DNA of 64,000 bases from Bradyrhizobium sp. LTSP849. Its GTDB lineage: Bacteria; Pseudomonadota; Alphaproteobacteria; Rhizobiales; Xanthobacteraceae. Shown here one piece after another: positions 44,251-51,373 of the stretch. The position numbers and the translations under genes are program-made. Within the stretch, counting starts at the first letter, position 1. The number at the start of each line of letters is the position of its first letter. The notes beneath the pieces were generated by a model. The model was given only the letters and a program-made list of their open reading frames with translations, was not told where the DNA came from and made no database searches. Location of the stretch: NCBI RefSeq assembly GCF_000938255.1, contig NZ_JYMR01000031.1:124001-188000 (forward strand). Reading direction: 5' to 3'.

Positions 44251-44349
44251 GTCATCGTCCGGCTTGACCGGACGATCCAGTACGCCGCGGCCGTCGTGGG
44301 AATCTCGGCGCTGGTGATTACTGGATGCCCCGCCTTCGCGGGGCATGAC
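44251..44349. repeat. Composite palindromic repeat between threonine dehydratase gene and ilvH
   Basis: The outer ends GTCAT and ATGAC enclose two hairpins (ATCGTCCGG/CCGGACGAT at 44254-44276, and ATGCCCCGC/GCGGGGCAT at about 44325-44346) and a pairing of ATCCAGTA with TACTGGAT (44275-44282 and 44319-44326). The whole 99 bp folds as a branched palindrome. It lies inside the ilv operon and could shape the transcript. Confidence 0.75.
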
Positions 44350-44372
44350 AAGAAAGAATAGAGGGGACGACA

Positions 44373-44915
44373 ATGAACCAGCCCGCATCCGCCTATTTCA
44401 TCGAGGAGCGTCACGATCCCAACGAGACGCACACGCTTTCGGTGCTCGTGCAGAACGAGCCCGGCGTGCTCGCACGCGTCATCGGCCTGTTCTCGGGCCG
44501 CGGCTACAACATCGAGAGTCTCACCGTCTCCGAGACCGAGAGCCAGAAACATCTCTCGCGCATCACCATCGTCACCACGGGCACGCCGATGGTGATCGAG
44601 CAGATCAAGCATCAGCTTGACCGCATGATCCCGGTCTATCGCGTCGTCGACATGACGCTGACCAAGCGCTCGATCGAGCGCGAGCTGGCGATGGTGAAGG
44701 TGCGCGGAGAGGGCGACCACCGCGTCGAAGCGCTGCGGCTTGCTGATGCCTTCCGCGCCCGTGTGATCGACGCGACCACCGAGAGCTTCGTGTTCGAGAT
44801 CACAGGCAATACGGACAAGATCAACCAATTTATCGACCTGATGCGTCCGCTTGGCCTTGTCGAGGTGTCGCGCACGGGCGTTGCAGCGATCGGCCGCGGG
44901 CCTGAGGGGATGTGA
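44373..44915 (+). CDS. ilvH: Acetolactate synthase small (regulatory) subunit
   Basis: A 180-residue regulatory subunit. The N-terminal ACT domain shows HTLSVLVQNEPGVLARVIGLFSGRGYNIESL, whose Asn and Gly residues bind valine in homologues. The C-terminal domain has GRGPEGM-type ending and EVSRTGVAAI. It activates the large subunit and gives valine feedback inhibition. It follows the palindromic repeat and is preceded by GAGGGGACGACA. Confidence 0.96.
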   Translation: MNQPASAYFIEERHDPNETHTLSVLVQNEPGVLARVIGLFSGRGYNIESLTVSETESQKHLSRITIVTTGTPMVIEQIKHQLDRMIPVYRVVDMTLTKRSIERELAMVKVRGEGDHRVEALRLADAFRARVIDATTESFVFEITGNTDKINQFIDLMRPLGLVEVSRTGVAAIGRGPEGM

Positions 44916-44918
44916 ACC

Positions 44919-45614
44919 ATGCTGGCGCGCGACTGGTATTATAACGAGCGGAATCGGATGGGCATCGGGCCCACGGTGGCGTCGATCTACGACTCCCACG
45001 ACGATGCCGATTTGCGTGCGCGCGCCGCGCTGAAAATGTTGGGCGTACAGCGGGGTTGGCGGATTGCCGACATTGGCTGTGGCAACGGTGTGCTGGCGAC
45101 CGAAGCGTCGCTGATGGGCGCCGAGGTCGACGCCATCGACATCTCGCCGGCGATGCTGGCGCTGGCCGAGATCTATGCCCGCGACCGTAAGGCGCCCGTG
45201 CGCACGCAGTCCGCCGGCCTGCTCAGCTTCTCCTACCAGCCGGAATCCTATGACCTGATCGTCAGCGAGTTCACGCTGCACCATCTGCCGGATTTCTGGA
45301 AGGTCGTGGCGATGTCGCGGATCTATCGCGCGCTGAAGCCGGGCGCGACCTTCTATTTGCGCGACATCGTCTACGCCTCGATGCCCGACGCGGTCGAGCG
45401 CGACGTCGAGCAATGGGCCGACTACCACATCAAGAACCACGATTTCTCGCACGAGAGCGTGGTGACGCATATGCGTGACGAATATTCCACCTTCGGCTGG
45501 GTGATGGAGCGGATGCTGACCGACGTCGGCTTCACGCTGGTTTCGGTCGACTATCACGCGCCGATGCACGGCACTTATCTGCTGCGGAAATCCAAAGCCG
45601 GCGAACAAGGCTAG
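44919..45614 (+). CDS. Class I SAM-dependent methyltransferase
   Basis: A 231-residue methyltransferase with motif I IADIGCGNGVLATE (about residues 49-61), the acidic VDAIDISPAM, and SYDLIVSEFTLHHLPDFWKV typical of UbiE/methyltransf_11-like enzymes. It starts three bases after the ilvH stop, so it belongs to the same transcript, although its role in that operon is unclear. The substrate cannot be inferred. The small-molecule pattern with HHLPDFW would also fit a quinone or lipid methylase. Confidence 0.85.
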   Translation: MLARDWYYNERNRMGIGPTVASIYDSHDDADLRARAALKMLGVQRGWRIADIGCGNGVLATEASLMGAEVDAIDISPAMLALAEIYARDRKAPVRTQSAGLLSFSYQPESYDLIVSEFTLHHLPDFWKVVAMSRIYRALKPGATFYLRDIVYASMPDAVERDVEQWADYHIKNHDFSHESVVTHMRDEYSTFGWVMERMLTDVGFTLVSVDYHAPMHGTYLLRKSKAGEQG

Positions 45615-45656
45615 ACAACAACAGAGCTGCACCACAAAGCAGAACCGGAAACAACA

Positions 45657-46532
45657 ATGAAGCCGGCCGATATCCTCATCGCCATCCTGGTGGCGATCAT
45701 CTGGGGGCTTGCCTTCGTGGCGAGCCGGATCGCGCTCGACGAGTTTTCGCCGGAGCTGATGACGGCGATGCGTTTCACCATTGCCGCGGTGCCGTGCCTG
45801 TTCGTTCGCAAGCCGAAGATCGCTTGGTCGCTGCTGATCGCGATCAGCTTCACGCTGTTCCTCGGCCAGTTCCTGAGCCAGGCCTATGGCATCGCCCATG
45901 GCGTGCCGGTGGGATTGACCTCCGTCGTCGTGCAGAGCCAGGCGCTGTTCACGATTGGATTTGCCGCGCTCGCTTTCGGCGAGCGTCCGACGCCTGCGCA
46001 GACGCTGGGCGTCGTCATCGCGGCAGTCGGCCTGCTGATGATCTGCGGCACCGTCGGCCACGATTTCAGCGTCGGGGCCTTTGCGGTGCTGATGATCGCG
46101 CCGCTTAGTTTTGCGATAGGCAACATCCTGCTGCGTGGTGCCCGCGGCGTACCGATGTTCGATCTGTTCGCCTGGCTCTGCCTCGTCACCGCATTGCCGC
46201 TGTTCGTGTTGACGTTGCTTGTGAACGGACCGACGCCGACTGTGCAGTCGCTGATTCATATGTCGCTCACTGGCCTCGTCTGCCTGCTGGTGATCGGCGC
46301 CATCTCCACCAGCATCGCCTATTGGCTGTGGGGTCGGCTGCTGCGGGATTATCCCGCAGCCCAGGTGGTGCCGTTCGCACTGCTGGTGCCGTTCGTGGGT
46401 TCTGCCGCCTCCAGCATCGTGTTCGGCGAGCGGTTCGGCCCGCTGCGTCTCGCCGGCATGCTGACCGTGATCGGCGGCATTGCGGTGATGGTGCTGGTCA
46501 AGCGGCCGCATGCGCTGCCGAAGACTGCGTGA
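45657..46532 (+). CDS. EamA family transporter (drug/metabolite exporter)
   Basis: A 291-residue protein with ten membrane segments and two EamA repeats: LIAILVAIIWGLAFVASRIAL at the start and IAYWLWGRLLRDYPAAQVVPFALLVPFVGSAASSIVFGE in the second half. It is close in pattern to YdeD/EamA cysteine and O-acetylserine exporters and may release amino acids or related metabolites. It lies 42 bp after the methyltransferase and is followed seven bp later by a LysE exporter, so two exporters flank ilv genes here. Confidence 0.9.
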   Translation: MKPADILIAILVAIIWGLAFVASRIALDEFSPELMTAMRFTIAAVPCLFVRKPKIAWSLLIAISFTLFLGQFLSQAYGIAHGVPVGLTSVVVQSQALFTIGFAALAFGERPTPAQTLGVVIAAVGLLMICGTVGHDFSVGAFAVLMIAPLSFAIGNILLRGARGVPMFDLFAWLCLVTALPLFVLTLLVNGPTPTVQSLIHMSLTGLVCLLVIGAISTSIAYWLWGRLLRDYPAAQVVPFALLVPFVGSAASSIVFGERFGPLRLAGMLTVIGGIAVMVLVKRPHALPKTA

Positions 46533-46539
46533 GGTGGAT

Positions 46540-47142
46540 ATGGCCTACTCGCTCTTCTATGCCTTCCTCGCCTTTATGGCGGTGATGTACTTCACCCCCG
46601 GGCCGAACAACATCATGCTGCTGGCCTCGGGTCTGACCTACGGCTTCCGCCGCACCGTCCCGCACATCGCCGGCATCGTCATCGGCTTCGCCTTCATGGT
46701 CGGCGCCGTCAGCCTCGGGCTCGGAACGGTGTTCCTGGCCTATCCGATCCTCCAGAGCATTTTGAAATATGCCGGCGCCGCCTACCTGATTTACCTCGCC
46801 GCTGTGATCGCTTTCTCTGGCCCAACCAAGCCGGGCGCGGGGGATGGCCGCGGACCGATGACCTTCTGGGGCGCGGCCATGTTCCAATGGATCAACGCCA
46901 AGGGCTGGGTGATCGTGATCGGCACCATCACCGCTTATGCGGCGATTGCCCAGTTCCCCATCAACATCGCGATCCAGACCGTGATCAGCCTGCTCGTGGG
47001 CACGGTCTCGACCGTGCTCTGGGCCTTTTTCGGCACCGCACTGCGGCCGGTCCTGACCTCCGAGCGGCTGGTCCGCGCCTTCAATATCCTGATGGCGATC
47101 CTGCTGCTGGCCTCGCTTTATCCTGTCTTCATGGATGCATGA
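46540..47142 (+). CDS. LysE family translocator
   Basis: A 200-residue membrane protein with about six segments and the LysE signature MYFTPGPNNIMLLASGLTYGFRRTVPHIAGI. LysE/RhtB proteins export amino acids. The ATG at 46540 is eight bases after the EamA stop, with GAGGTGG as ribosome site. With EamA it makes an export pair inside an amino-acid biosynthesis region, fitting overflow export of branched-chain amino acids, but specificity is inference. Confidence 0.92.
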   Translation: MAYSLFYAFLAFMAVMYFTPGPNNIMLLASGLTYGFRRTVPHIAGIVIGFAFMVGAVSLGLGTVFLAYPILQSILKYAGAAYLIYLAAVIAFSGPTKPGAGDGRGPMTFWGAAMFQWINAKGWVIVIGTITAYAAIAQFPINIAIQTVISLLVGTVSTVLWAFFGTALRPVLTSERLVRAFNILMAILLLASLYPVFMDA

Positions 47143-47176
47143 TGCCGCAGATTTCCATGCAGAAACGGGTTTCCCA

Positions 47177-47205
47177 GGGGGCTGAAAATGCTCTAGACAG
47201 CCCCC
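47177..47205 (+). terminator. Hairpin upstream of ilvC
   Basis: GGGGGCTG (47177-47184) and CAGCCCCC (47198-47205) are perfect complementary arms with a 13-base loop. There is no T tract, so it is either a weak end of the LysE transcript or a structured 5' leader of ilvC, which starts 70 bp later. Confidence 0.5.
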
Positions 47206-47275
47206 GAAATCCGCAAATCTCACCGTCCGAGACCTGACCCACGGCCGATTCTGGCCCAGACCCGAGGAAACGACT

Positions 47276-48295
47276 ATGCGTGTTTATTACGATCGCGACG
47301 CCGACCTGAACCTGATCAAGGGCAAGAAGGTCGTCATCGTCGGCTACGGCAGCCAGGGCCACGCCCACGCGCTGAACCTGAAGGATTCCGGCGTCAAGGA
47401 AGTCGCGATCGCGCTCCGCAAGGGCTCGGCCTCGGCCAAGAAGGCGGAAGCCGCTGGCTTCAAGGTGATGGAAGTTGCCGAAGCCGCCAAATGGGCCGAC
47501 CTCGTCATGATGCTGACCCCGGACGAGCTCCAGGGCGACATCTATCGCGAGCACCTGCACGACAACATGAAGAAGGGCGCAGCGCTCGTCTTCGCGCACG
47601 GCCTCAACGTCCATTTCAACCTGCTCGATCCCCGCGCCGACCTCGACGTGCTGATGATCGCGCCGAAGGGCCCCGGCCACACCGTGCGCTCTGAGTATCA
47701 GCGCGGCGGCGGCGTGCCCTGCCTGATCGCGATCTCCAAGGACGTCTCGGGCAACGCCCATGATCTCGGCCTGTCCTACGCCTCGGCTGTCGGCGGCGGC
47801 CGCGCCGGCATCATCGAGACCACCTTCAAGGAAGAGTGCGAGACCGACCTGTTCGGCGAGCAGGTTGTGCTCTGCGGCGGCCTGGTCGAGCTGATCAAGG
47901 GCGGCTACGAGACCCTGGTCGAAGCCGGCTACGCGCCGGAGATGGCCTATTTCGAGTGCCTGCACGAAGTGAAGCTGATCGTCGACCTGATCTATGAAGG
48001 CGGCATCGCCAACATGAACTACTCGATCTCCAACACCGCAGAGTATGGCGAATACGTCACCGGTCCGCGCATCGTCACCTCGGAAACCAAGGCCGAGATG
48101 AAGCGCGTTCTGAACGACATCCAGTCCGGCAAGTTCGCCCGCGACTGGATGCTCGAGAACAAGGTCAACCAGACCTCGTTCAAGGCGACCCGCGCCAAGC
48201 TCGCTGCACATCCGATCGAGGAAGTCGGCGCGAAGCTCCGCGACATGATGCCCTGGATCAAGAAGGGCGCGTTGGTCGACAAGTCGAAGAACTAA
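47276..48295 (+). CDS. ilvC: Ketol-acid reductoisomerase
   Basis: A 339-residue class I enzyme that rearranges and reduces acetolactate in valine and isoleucine synthesis. The NADPH-binding loop VGYGSQGHAHALNLKDSG is near the N-terminus, with the TPDELQGDIYREHL region and the metal-binding TFKEECETDLFGEQ. It follows ilvIH after a 2.4-kb gap with a methyltransferase and two exporters. It ends 68 bp before a terminator. Confidence 0.97.
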   Translation: MRVYYDRDADLNLIKGKKVVIVGYGSQGHAHALNLKDSGVKEVAIALRKGSASAKKAEAAGFKVMEVAEAAKWADLVMMLTPDELQGDIYREHLHDNMKKGAALVFAHGLNVHFNLLDPRADLDVLMIAPKGPGHTVRSEYQRGGGVPCLIAISKDVSGNAHDLGLSYASAVGGGRAGIIETTFKEECETDLFGEQVVLCGGLVELIKGGYETLVEAGYAPEMAYFECLHEVKLIVDLIYEGGIANMNYSISNTAEYGEYVTGPRIVTSETKAEMKRVLNDIQSGKFARDWMLENKVNQTSFKATRAKLAAHPIEEVGAKLRDMMPWIKKGALVDKSKN

Positions 48296-48768
48296 GTTTT
48301 GCGAGAGCGAAAAAGCAACGCTTCGCTCGCCAAACCAAATCTTAAATCTTCGCGATTATATCTGAGCGAGATCGCAAACGGCGGTCTCGCTCTTTCCTTC
48401 TCGCGCGAAGCATTGCTGCTTCATTCAAATTCTTCGCGAGTTGATGTGCTCTCTGAGCAGCAAGAACTGACGCTTAAACCACATTCTTGGTCTTGCGTCG
48501 TTTTTCAGAACTTTTCCAGAATCTGCGATCGCCAAAAGCGCTGCGTCGTCAGAGTCTAGGATTCGGCTCTTCATCTGCGCTCTCATCGCGCAATCAATCG
48601 CATTTCTCGACGTTCGCGCACTGCTTCATCTTAAGAACCGACACCTGCTGCGCTTTCTTTTAACGCGCCAAAGCCTCGAAAAAGGGCTGTCGGTGCGCGG
48701 CTTGAGAACCGGGCGGCATTGCACTGGCGCGGCCTCGCCTACATGATCGCGGGGCTCTCAAGGGGGAA
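48296..48768. other. Low-GC intergenic gap after ilvC with no gene
   Basis: A 473-bp stretch, clearly AT-richer than the genes on both sides. It holds the ilvC terminator (48364-48395). A possible 86-codon frame (48299-48559) has no ribosome site, no family pattern and a composition unlike neighbours. No tRNA, repeat or known RNA was seen. It could be a remnant or hold a small RNA. Confidence 0.5.
48364..48395 (+). terminator. Probable ilvC terminator
   Basis: GAGCGAGA (48364-48371) and TCTCGCTC (48385-48392) are perfect arms with a 13-base loop, followed by TTTCCTTC. It is 68 bp after the ilvC stop. Confidence 0.65.
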
Positions 48769-49626
48769 ATGACCATGCGATCCGTCGTCGTCACCGGCGC
48801 GTCCACCGGCATCGGCTGGGCCATTGCGAAATTTTTGATTGGGCGCGGCTATCGCGTCTTCGGCAGCGTGCGCAAGCAGGCCGACGCCGATCGGCTCACC
48901 GGCGAGTTCGGTACAAATTTCACGCCGTTGCTGTTCGACGTCACCGACGAGGCCGCCGTGCTGGCTGCCGCGCGAACAGTGCGCGAGGCGCTGGGCGGCG
49001 AGACATTGGCGGGCCTCGTCAACAATGCCGGCGTCGCGGTCGCCGGTCCCGTGCTCGAACTGTCGGCCGACGATTTCCGCCGGCAGATGGACATCAACGT
49101 CATCGGCCCGGTCATCGCGACGCAGGCATTCGGGCCGCTGCTTGGTGCCGATCCGTCGCTGAAGGGGCCAAAGGGCCGGATCGTGATGATCAGCTCGGTC
49201 GCGGGGAAGAACGGCAACCCGCTGTCGGCGCCTTACTGTGCTTCCAAACACGCCGTCGAGGGATTGTCGGAAAGCCTGCGCCGCGAGCTGATGTTGTTCG
49301 GCATTGACGTCATCATCGTCGCCCCCGGCGCGGTGAAGACGCCGATCTGGAGCAAGGCGGAGCAGTTTGATCTCTCGGTCTACCAGAACTCGCCCTATCT
49401 GCCCGCGCTCAACAAGGTCATGGCCTTCATGATGAAGCTCGGCGAGACCGGCCTGCCGGCCGAGCGGATCGCCGAGGTCGTCTTCGAAGGACTTACTGCT
49501 GCAAGACCCAGGGTTCGCTACCAGATCTCGCCGGACCCGATGCGGCATCTGATGACGGCCACGCTGCCCAAGCGCGTGGTCGATCGCATCATCGCCAAGC
49601 GTCTCGGGCTACTCCCGCAGGGCTGA
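48769..49626 (+). CDS. SDR family oxidoreductase
   Basis: A 285-residue short-chain dehydrogenase. VVVTGASTGIGWAIAKFL is the NAD(P)-binding loop, LVNNAGVAVAG the central motif, SSVAGKNG the catalytic Ser region and YCASKHAVEGLSESLRRE the Tyr/Lys pair. The C-terminal extension beyond the usual 250 residues (PMRHLMTATLPKRVVDRIIAKRLGL) is seen in the 17-beta-hydroxysteroid/retinol dehydrogenase-like group. Substrate unknown. Translation begins after AGGGGGAA. Its stop is 9 bp from the convergent membrane protein gene. Confidence 0.92.
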   Translation: MTMRSVVVTGASTGIGWAIAKFLIGRGYRVFGSVRKQADADRLTGEFGTNFTPLLFDVTDEAAVLAAARTVREALGGETLAGLVNNAGVAVAGPVLELSADDFRRQMDINVIGPVIATQAFGPLLGADPSLKGPKGRIVMISSVAGKNGNPLSAPYCASKHAVEGLSESLRRELMLFGIDVIIVAPGAVKTPIWSKAEQFDLSVYQNSPYLPALNKVMAFMMKLGETGLPAERIAEVVFEGLTAARPRVRYQISPDPMRHLMTATLPKRVVDRIIAKRLGLLPQG

Positions 49627-49635
49627 GCCGGGCGC

Positions 49636-50256
49636 TCAGCCTGCCACGGCCGTCCGTCCGCGCGGATCGGCAGCCATCGCGATCATCCGCAGCGCCATCA
49701 CCGCAAGCAGCGGAACGAGGAACACGGCATAGAGCGGCATCGCCGGCACGCGTTTGCCGAACGACACCATGAATTGGAACCAGAGATAATAGCCGCCCAA
49801 AAGGTGCAGCGCGCGCCACGCGCGTGGTCCGAGCAGTGCGGCCGCGCGATCGAACGAGGTCGCGCTCATGGCGATGATGACGGCATAGCCGATGCCGCCG
49901 AAGATGTAGGACGCGGCCGAGGTCGCCTCCGCGAAGCCTGCCGAATCCATTTTGGCGAATGCGACGATCGCAACCGCGTGGATGGCGTGGGAGGTCGCAA
50001 AGCTGAGGCCGAGATAACGGCGGTTGCGGCGCTGCCAGCGGGTCCAGGCATTGGGCCACAGCCGCGCCAGCGCAGCGGCGCTGAAGGCGAGACAGAACAG
50101 GAGCAGCGAGCTTCGTGCGGTGAAGCGGATCACCATGCGGACCCCCTCGACCTCGAACTGTCGCATCGAGGCGATCCACAGGCTGAGAGCGATCAGGCTC
50201 AGGGTGAGGGCGGCAAGCAGCCGCCAGCCTTCGAACCAGCCTTGACGTTGCGACAT
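49636..50256 (-). CDS. Ferric-reductase-like heme-binding membrane protein
   Basis: A 206-residue protein with about six membrane segments. The pattern FATSHAIHAVAIVAF, WRALHLLGGYYLWFQFMVSFGKR has paired histidines spaced as in the ferric reductase-like/YedZ (MsrQ) heme b domain. It may pass electrons across the inner membrane; no partner oxidase or sulfoxide reductase is adjacent. The start at 50256 (MSQRQGW) is chosen over an in-frame 50313 that would run across an operator. It is divergent from a TetR gene, and two matching palindromes between them suggest repression by it. Confidence 0.75.
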   Translation of the reverse strand: MSQRQGWFEGWRLLAALTLSLIALSLWIASMRQFEVEGVRMVIRFTARSSLLLFCLAFSAAALARLWPNAWTRWQRRNRRYLGLSFATSHAIHAVAIVAFAKMDSAGFAEATSAASYIFGGIGYAVIIAMSATSFDRAAALLGPRAWRALHLLGGYYLWFQFMVSFGKRVPAMPLYAVFLVPLLAVMALRMIAMAADPRGRTAVAG

Positions 50257-50272
50257 GGCGCTTTCCTCCGCT

Positions 50273-50291
50273 ATGTAATCGTCGATTACAT
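50273..50291. promoter_or_regulatory. TetR operator candidate, site 1 (perfect palindrome)
   Basis: ATGTAATCG and CGATTACAT are exact inverted arms around one central T. The 19-bp site lies 17 bp from the start of the membrane protein gene, in the region shared with the divergent TetR gene. Confidence 0.75.
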
Positions 50292-50315
50292 TTCGTGGCG
50301 ACTTGGCCGTCAACG

Positions 50316-50334
50316 GTGTAATCGCTGCTTACAT
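50316..50334. promoter_or_regulatory. TetR operator candidate, site 2
   Basis: GTGTAATCGCTGCTTACAT matches site 1 at 15 of 19 positions, keeping TGTAATCG and TTACAT. The centres are 43 bp apart, four turns of the helix, which would allow binding on the same face. Confidence 0.65.
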
Positions 50335-50383
50335 TCACGTTCGGGTGATGCTAGGCTCGGCTGTTGCCGCGAATTCGCTGCAA

Positions 50384-50498
50384 CCTCTCCCGCTTGCGGG
50401 GAGGTCGGCGCGAAGCGCCGGGTGGGGGCTTTCTCCACTTGGGGAATCTCGCTCGCGGCACGACCCGACCCCAACCCTCCCCCGCAAGCGGGAGAGGG
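50384..50498. repeat. Palindromic intergenic element (CTCTCCCGC type, about 115 bp)
   Basis: The ends are CCTCTCCCGCTTGCGGG on the left and CCCGCAAGCGGGAGAGG on the right, with an internal hairpin GGCGC-GAA-GCGCC. The outer arms are related to the repeat at 5981-6002. It sits between the operators and the TetR start, so the tetR transcript would carry this structure in its leader. Confidence 0.78.
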
Positions 50499-50524
50499 AG
50501 CGCACCTCCTTTGTGGCTCTCAGA

Positions 50525-51184
50525 ATGCCTAAGCTTGTCCGCCAAACTCCGAAGCCTCGCGCCCGTCGCCAAGCATCCGAAGCCCGGCCCTATCACCACG
50601 GCGACCTCCGCCGCGTGTTGATCGATGCCGCGCTGCAACTGGCGGCCGAGGGCGCCGAGGTCTCGGTGCGCGAGGCCGCGCGCCGGGCCGCGGTGTCGCC
50701 GGGGGCACCGTTCCGGCACTTTCCCAACCGCGACGCGCTGATGGCGGCGGTGGCCGAGGAGGCGCAGCGGCGCTTTCGCGTCGAGATCGAGGCCGCGCTG
50801 GCGGAAACGCCGTCGGCCGACCCGCTGGCTCGCTTCTGTGCCTTCGGCCTGGCTTATCTGCGCTGGGCCATGCGCAACCCCGCGCATTTCGAGATCATCT
50901 CCAGCGGGCGCTATTTCACCCATGGCAGCTCGGCCGAGCTGACACGCGACAATGCCGAGCTGGTCGCGCTGACCGAGCGGATGCTGGCTGAGGCGGCGGA
51001 GCAGGGCCTGCTGTGGTCGGGCGATCTCAAGCGCATCCAGATCGCCGGCCGCGCCCTCGTCTACGGCTTTGCCCGGATGAATCTCGACGGCCATTTCCCG
51101 CGCTGGGGGGTGGAGGAGGGTGAGATCGAACGGATGGCGGAGGGGGTGATCGACCTGTTCATCGCGGGGATCGCCAAGCGCTAG
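50525..51184 (+). CDS. TetR/AcrR family transcriptional regulator
   Basis: A 219-residue regulator with a basic N-terminus (PKPRARRQASEARPYHHGDL) before the helix-turn-helix (about 45-75: VSVREAARRAAVSPGAPFRHF). The C-terminal domain has the TetR_C_33-like pattern with RWAMRNPAHFEIISSGRYF. ATG 50525 is the first plausible start after the palindromic element. It probably controls the divergent membrane protein gene through the two operator palindromes. Confidence 0.9.
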   Translation: MPKLVRQTPKPRARRQASEARPYHHGDLRRVLIDAALQLAAEGAEVSVREAARRAAVSPGAPFRHFPNRDALMAAVAEEAQRRFRVEIEAALAETPSADPLARFCAFGLAYLRWAMRNPAHFEIISSGRYFTHGSSAELTRDNAELVALTERMLAEAAEQGLLWSGDLKRIQIAGRALVYGFARMNLDGHFPRWGVEEGEIERMAEGVIDLFIAGIAKR

Positions 51185-51373
51185 CGTGCGTGGCATGCGG
51201 CCGTTCGCCGCCTGCTAACATTAAGCGAAGGTCGGACCACCACACGCGTTGCTTGTCCATGACCGTTCAATTACAGTTTTATGACACGGTGCAGGCTTTC
51301 CGGCTGCGCCGAAAGCTACAGGCCGGTTCACGGCTTGGCATCACCGCGCCGGACCAGAAGTTGCGTGTCGTCG

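Noticed and set aside
44199..46511. A 770-codon open frame on the minus strand across ilvH, a methyltransferase and EamA
   Set aside because: It overlaps three well-supported genes on the other strand and reads as His/Arg/Gln-rich nonsense. No ribosome site.
48299..48559. An 86-codon frame after ilvC
   Set aside because: No ribosome site, no family pattern, AT-rich composition and it crosses the ilvC terminator.
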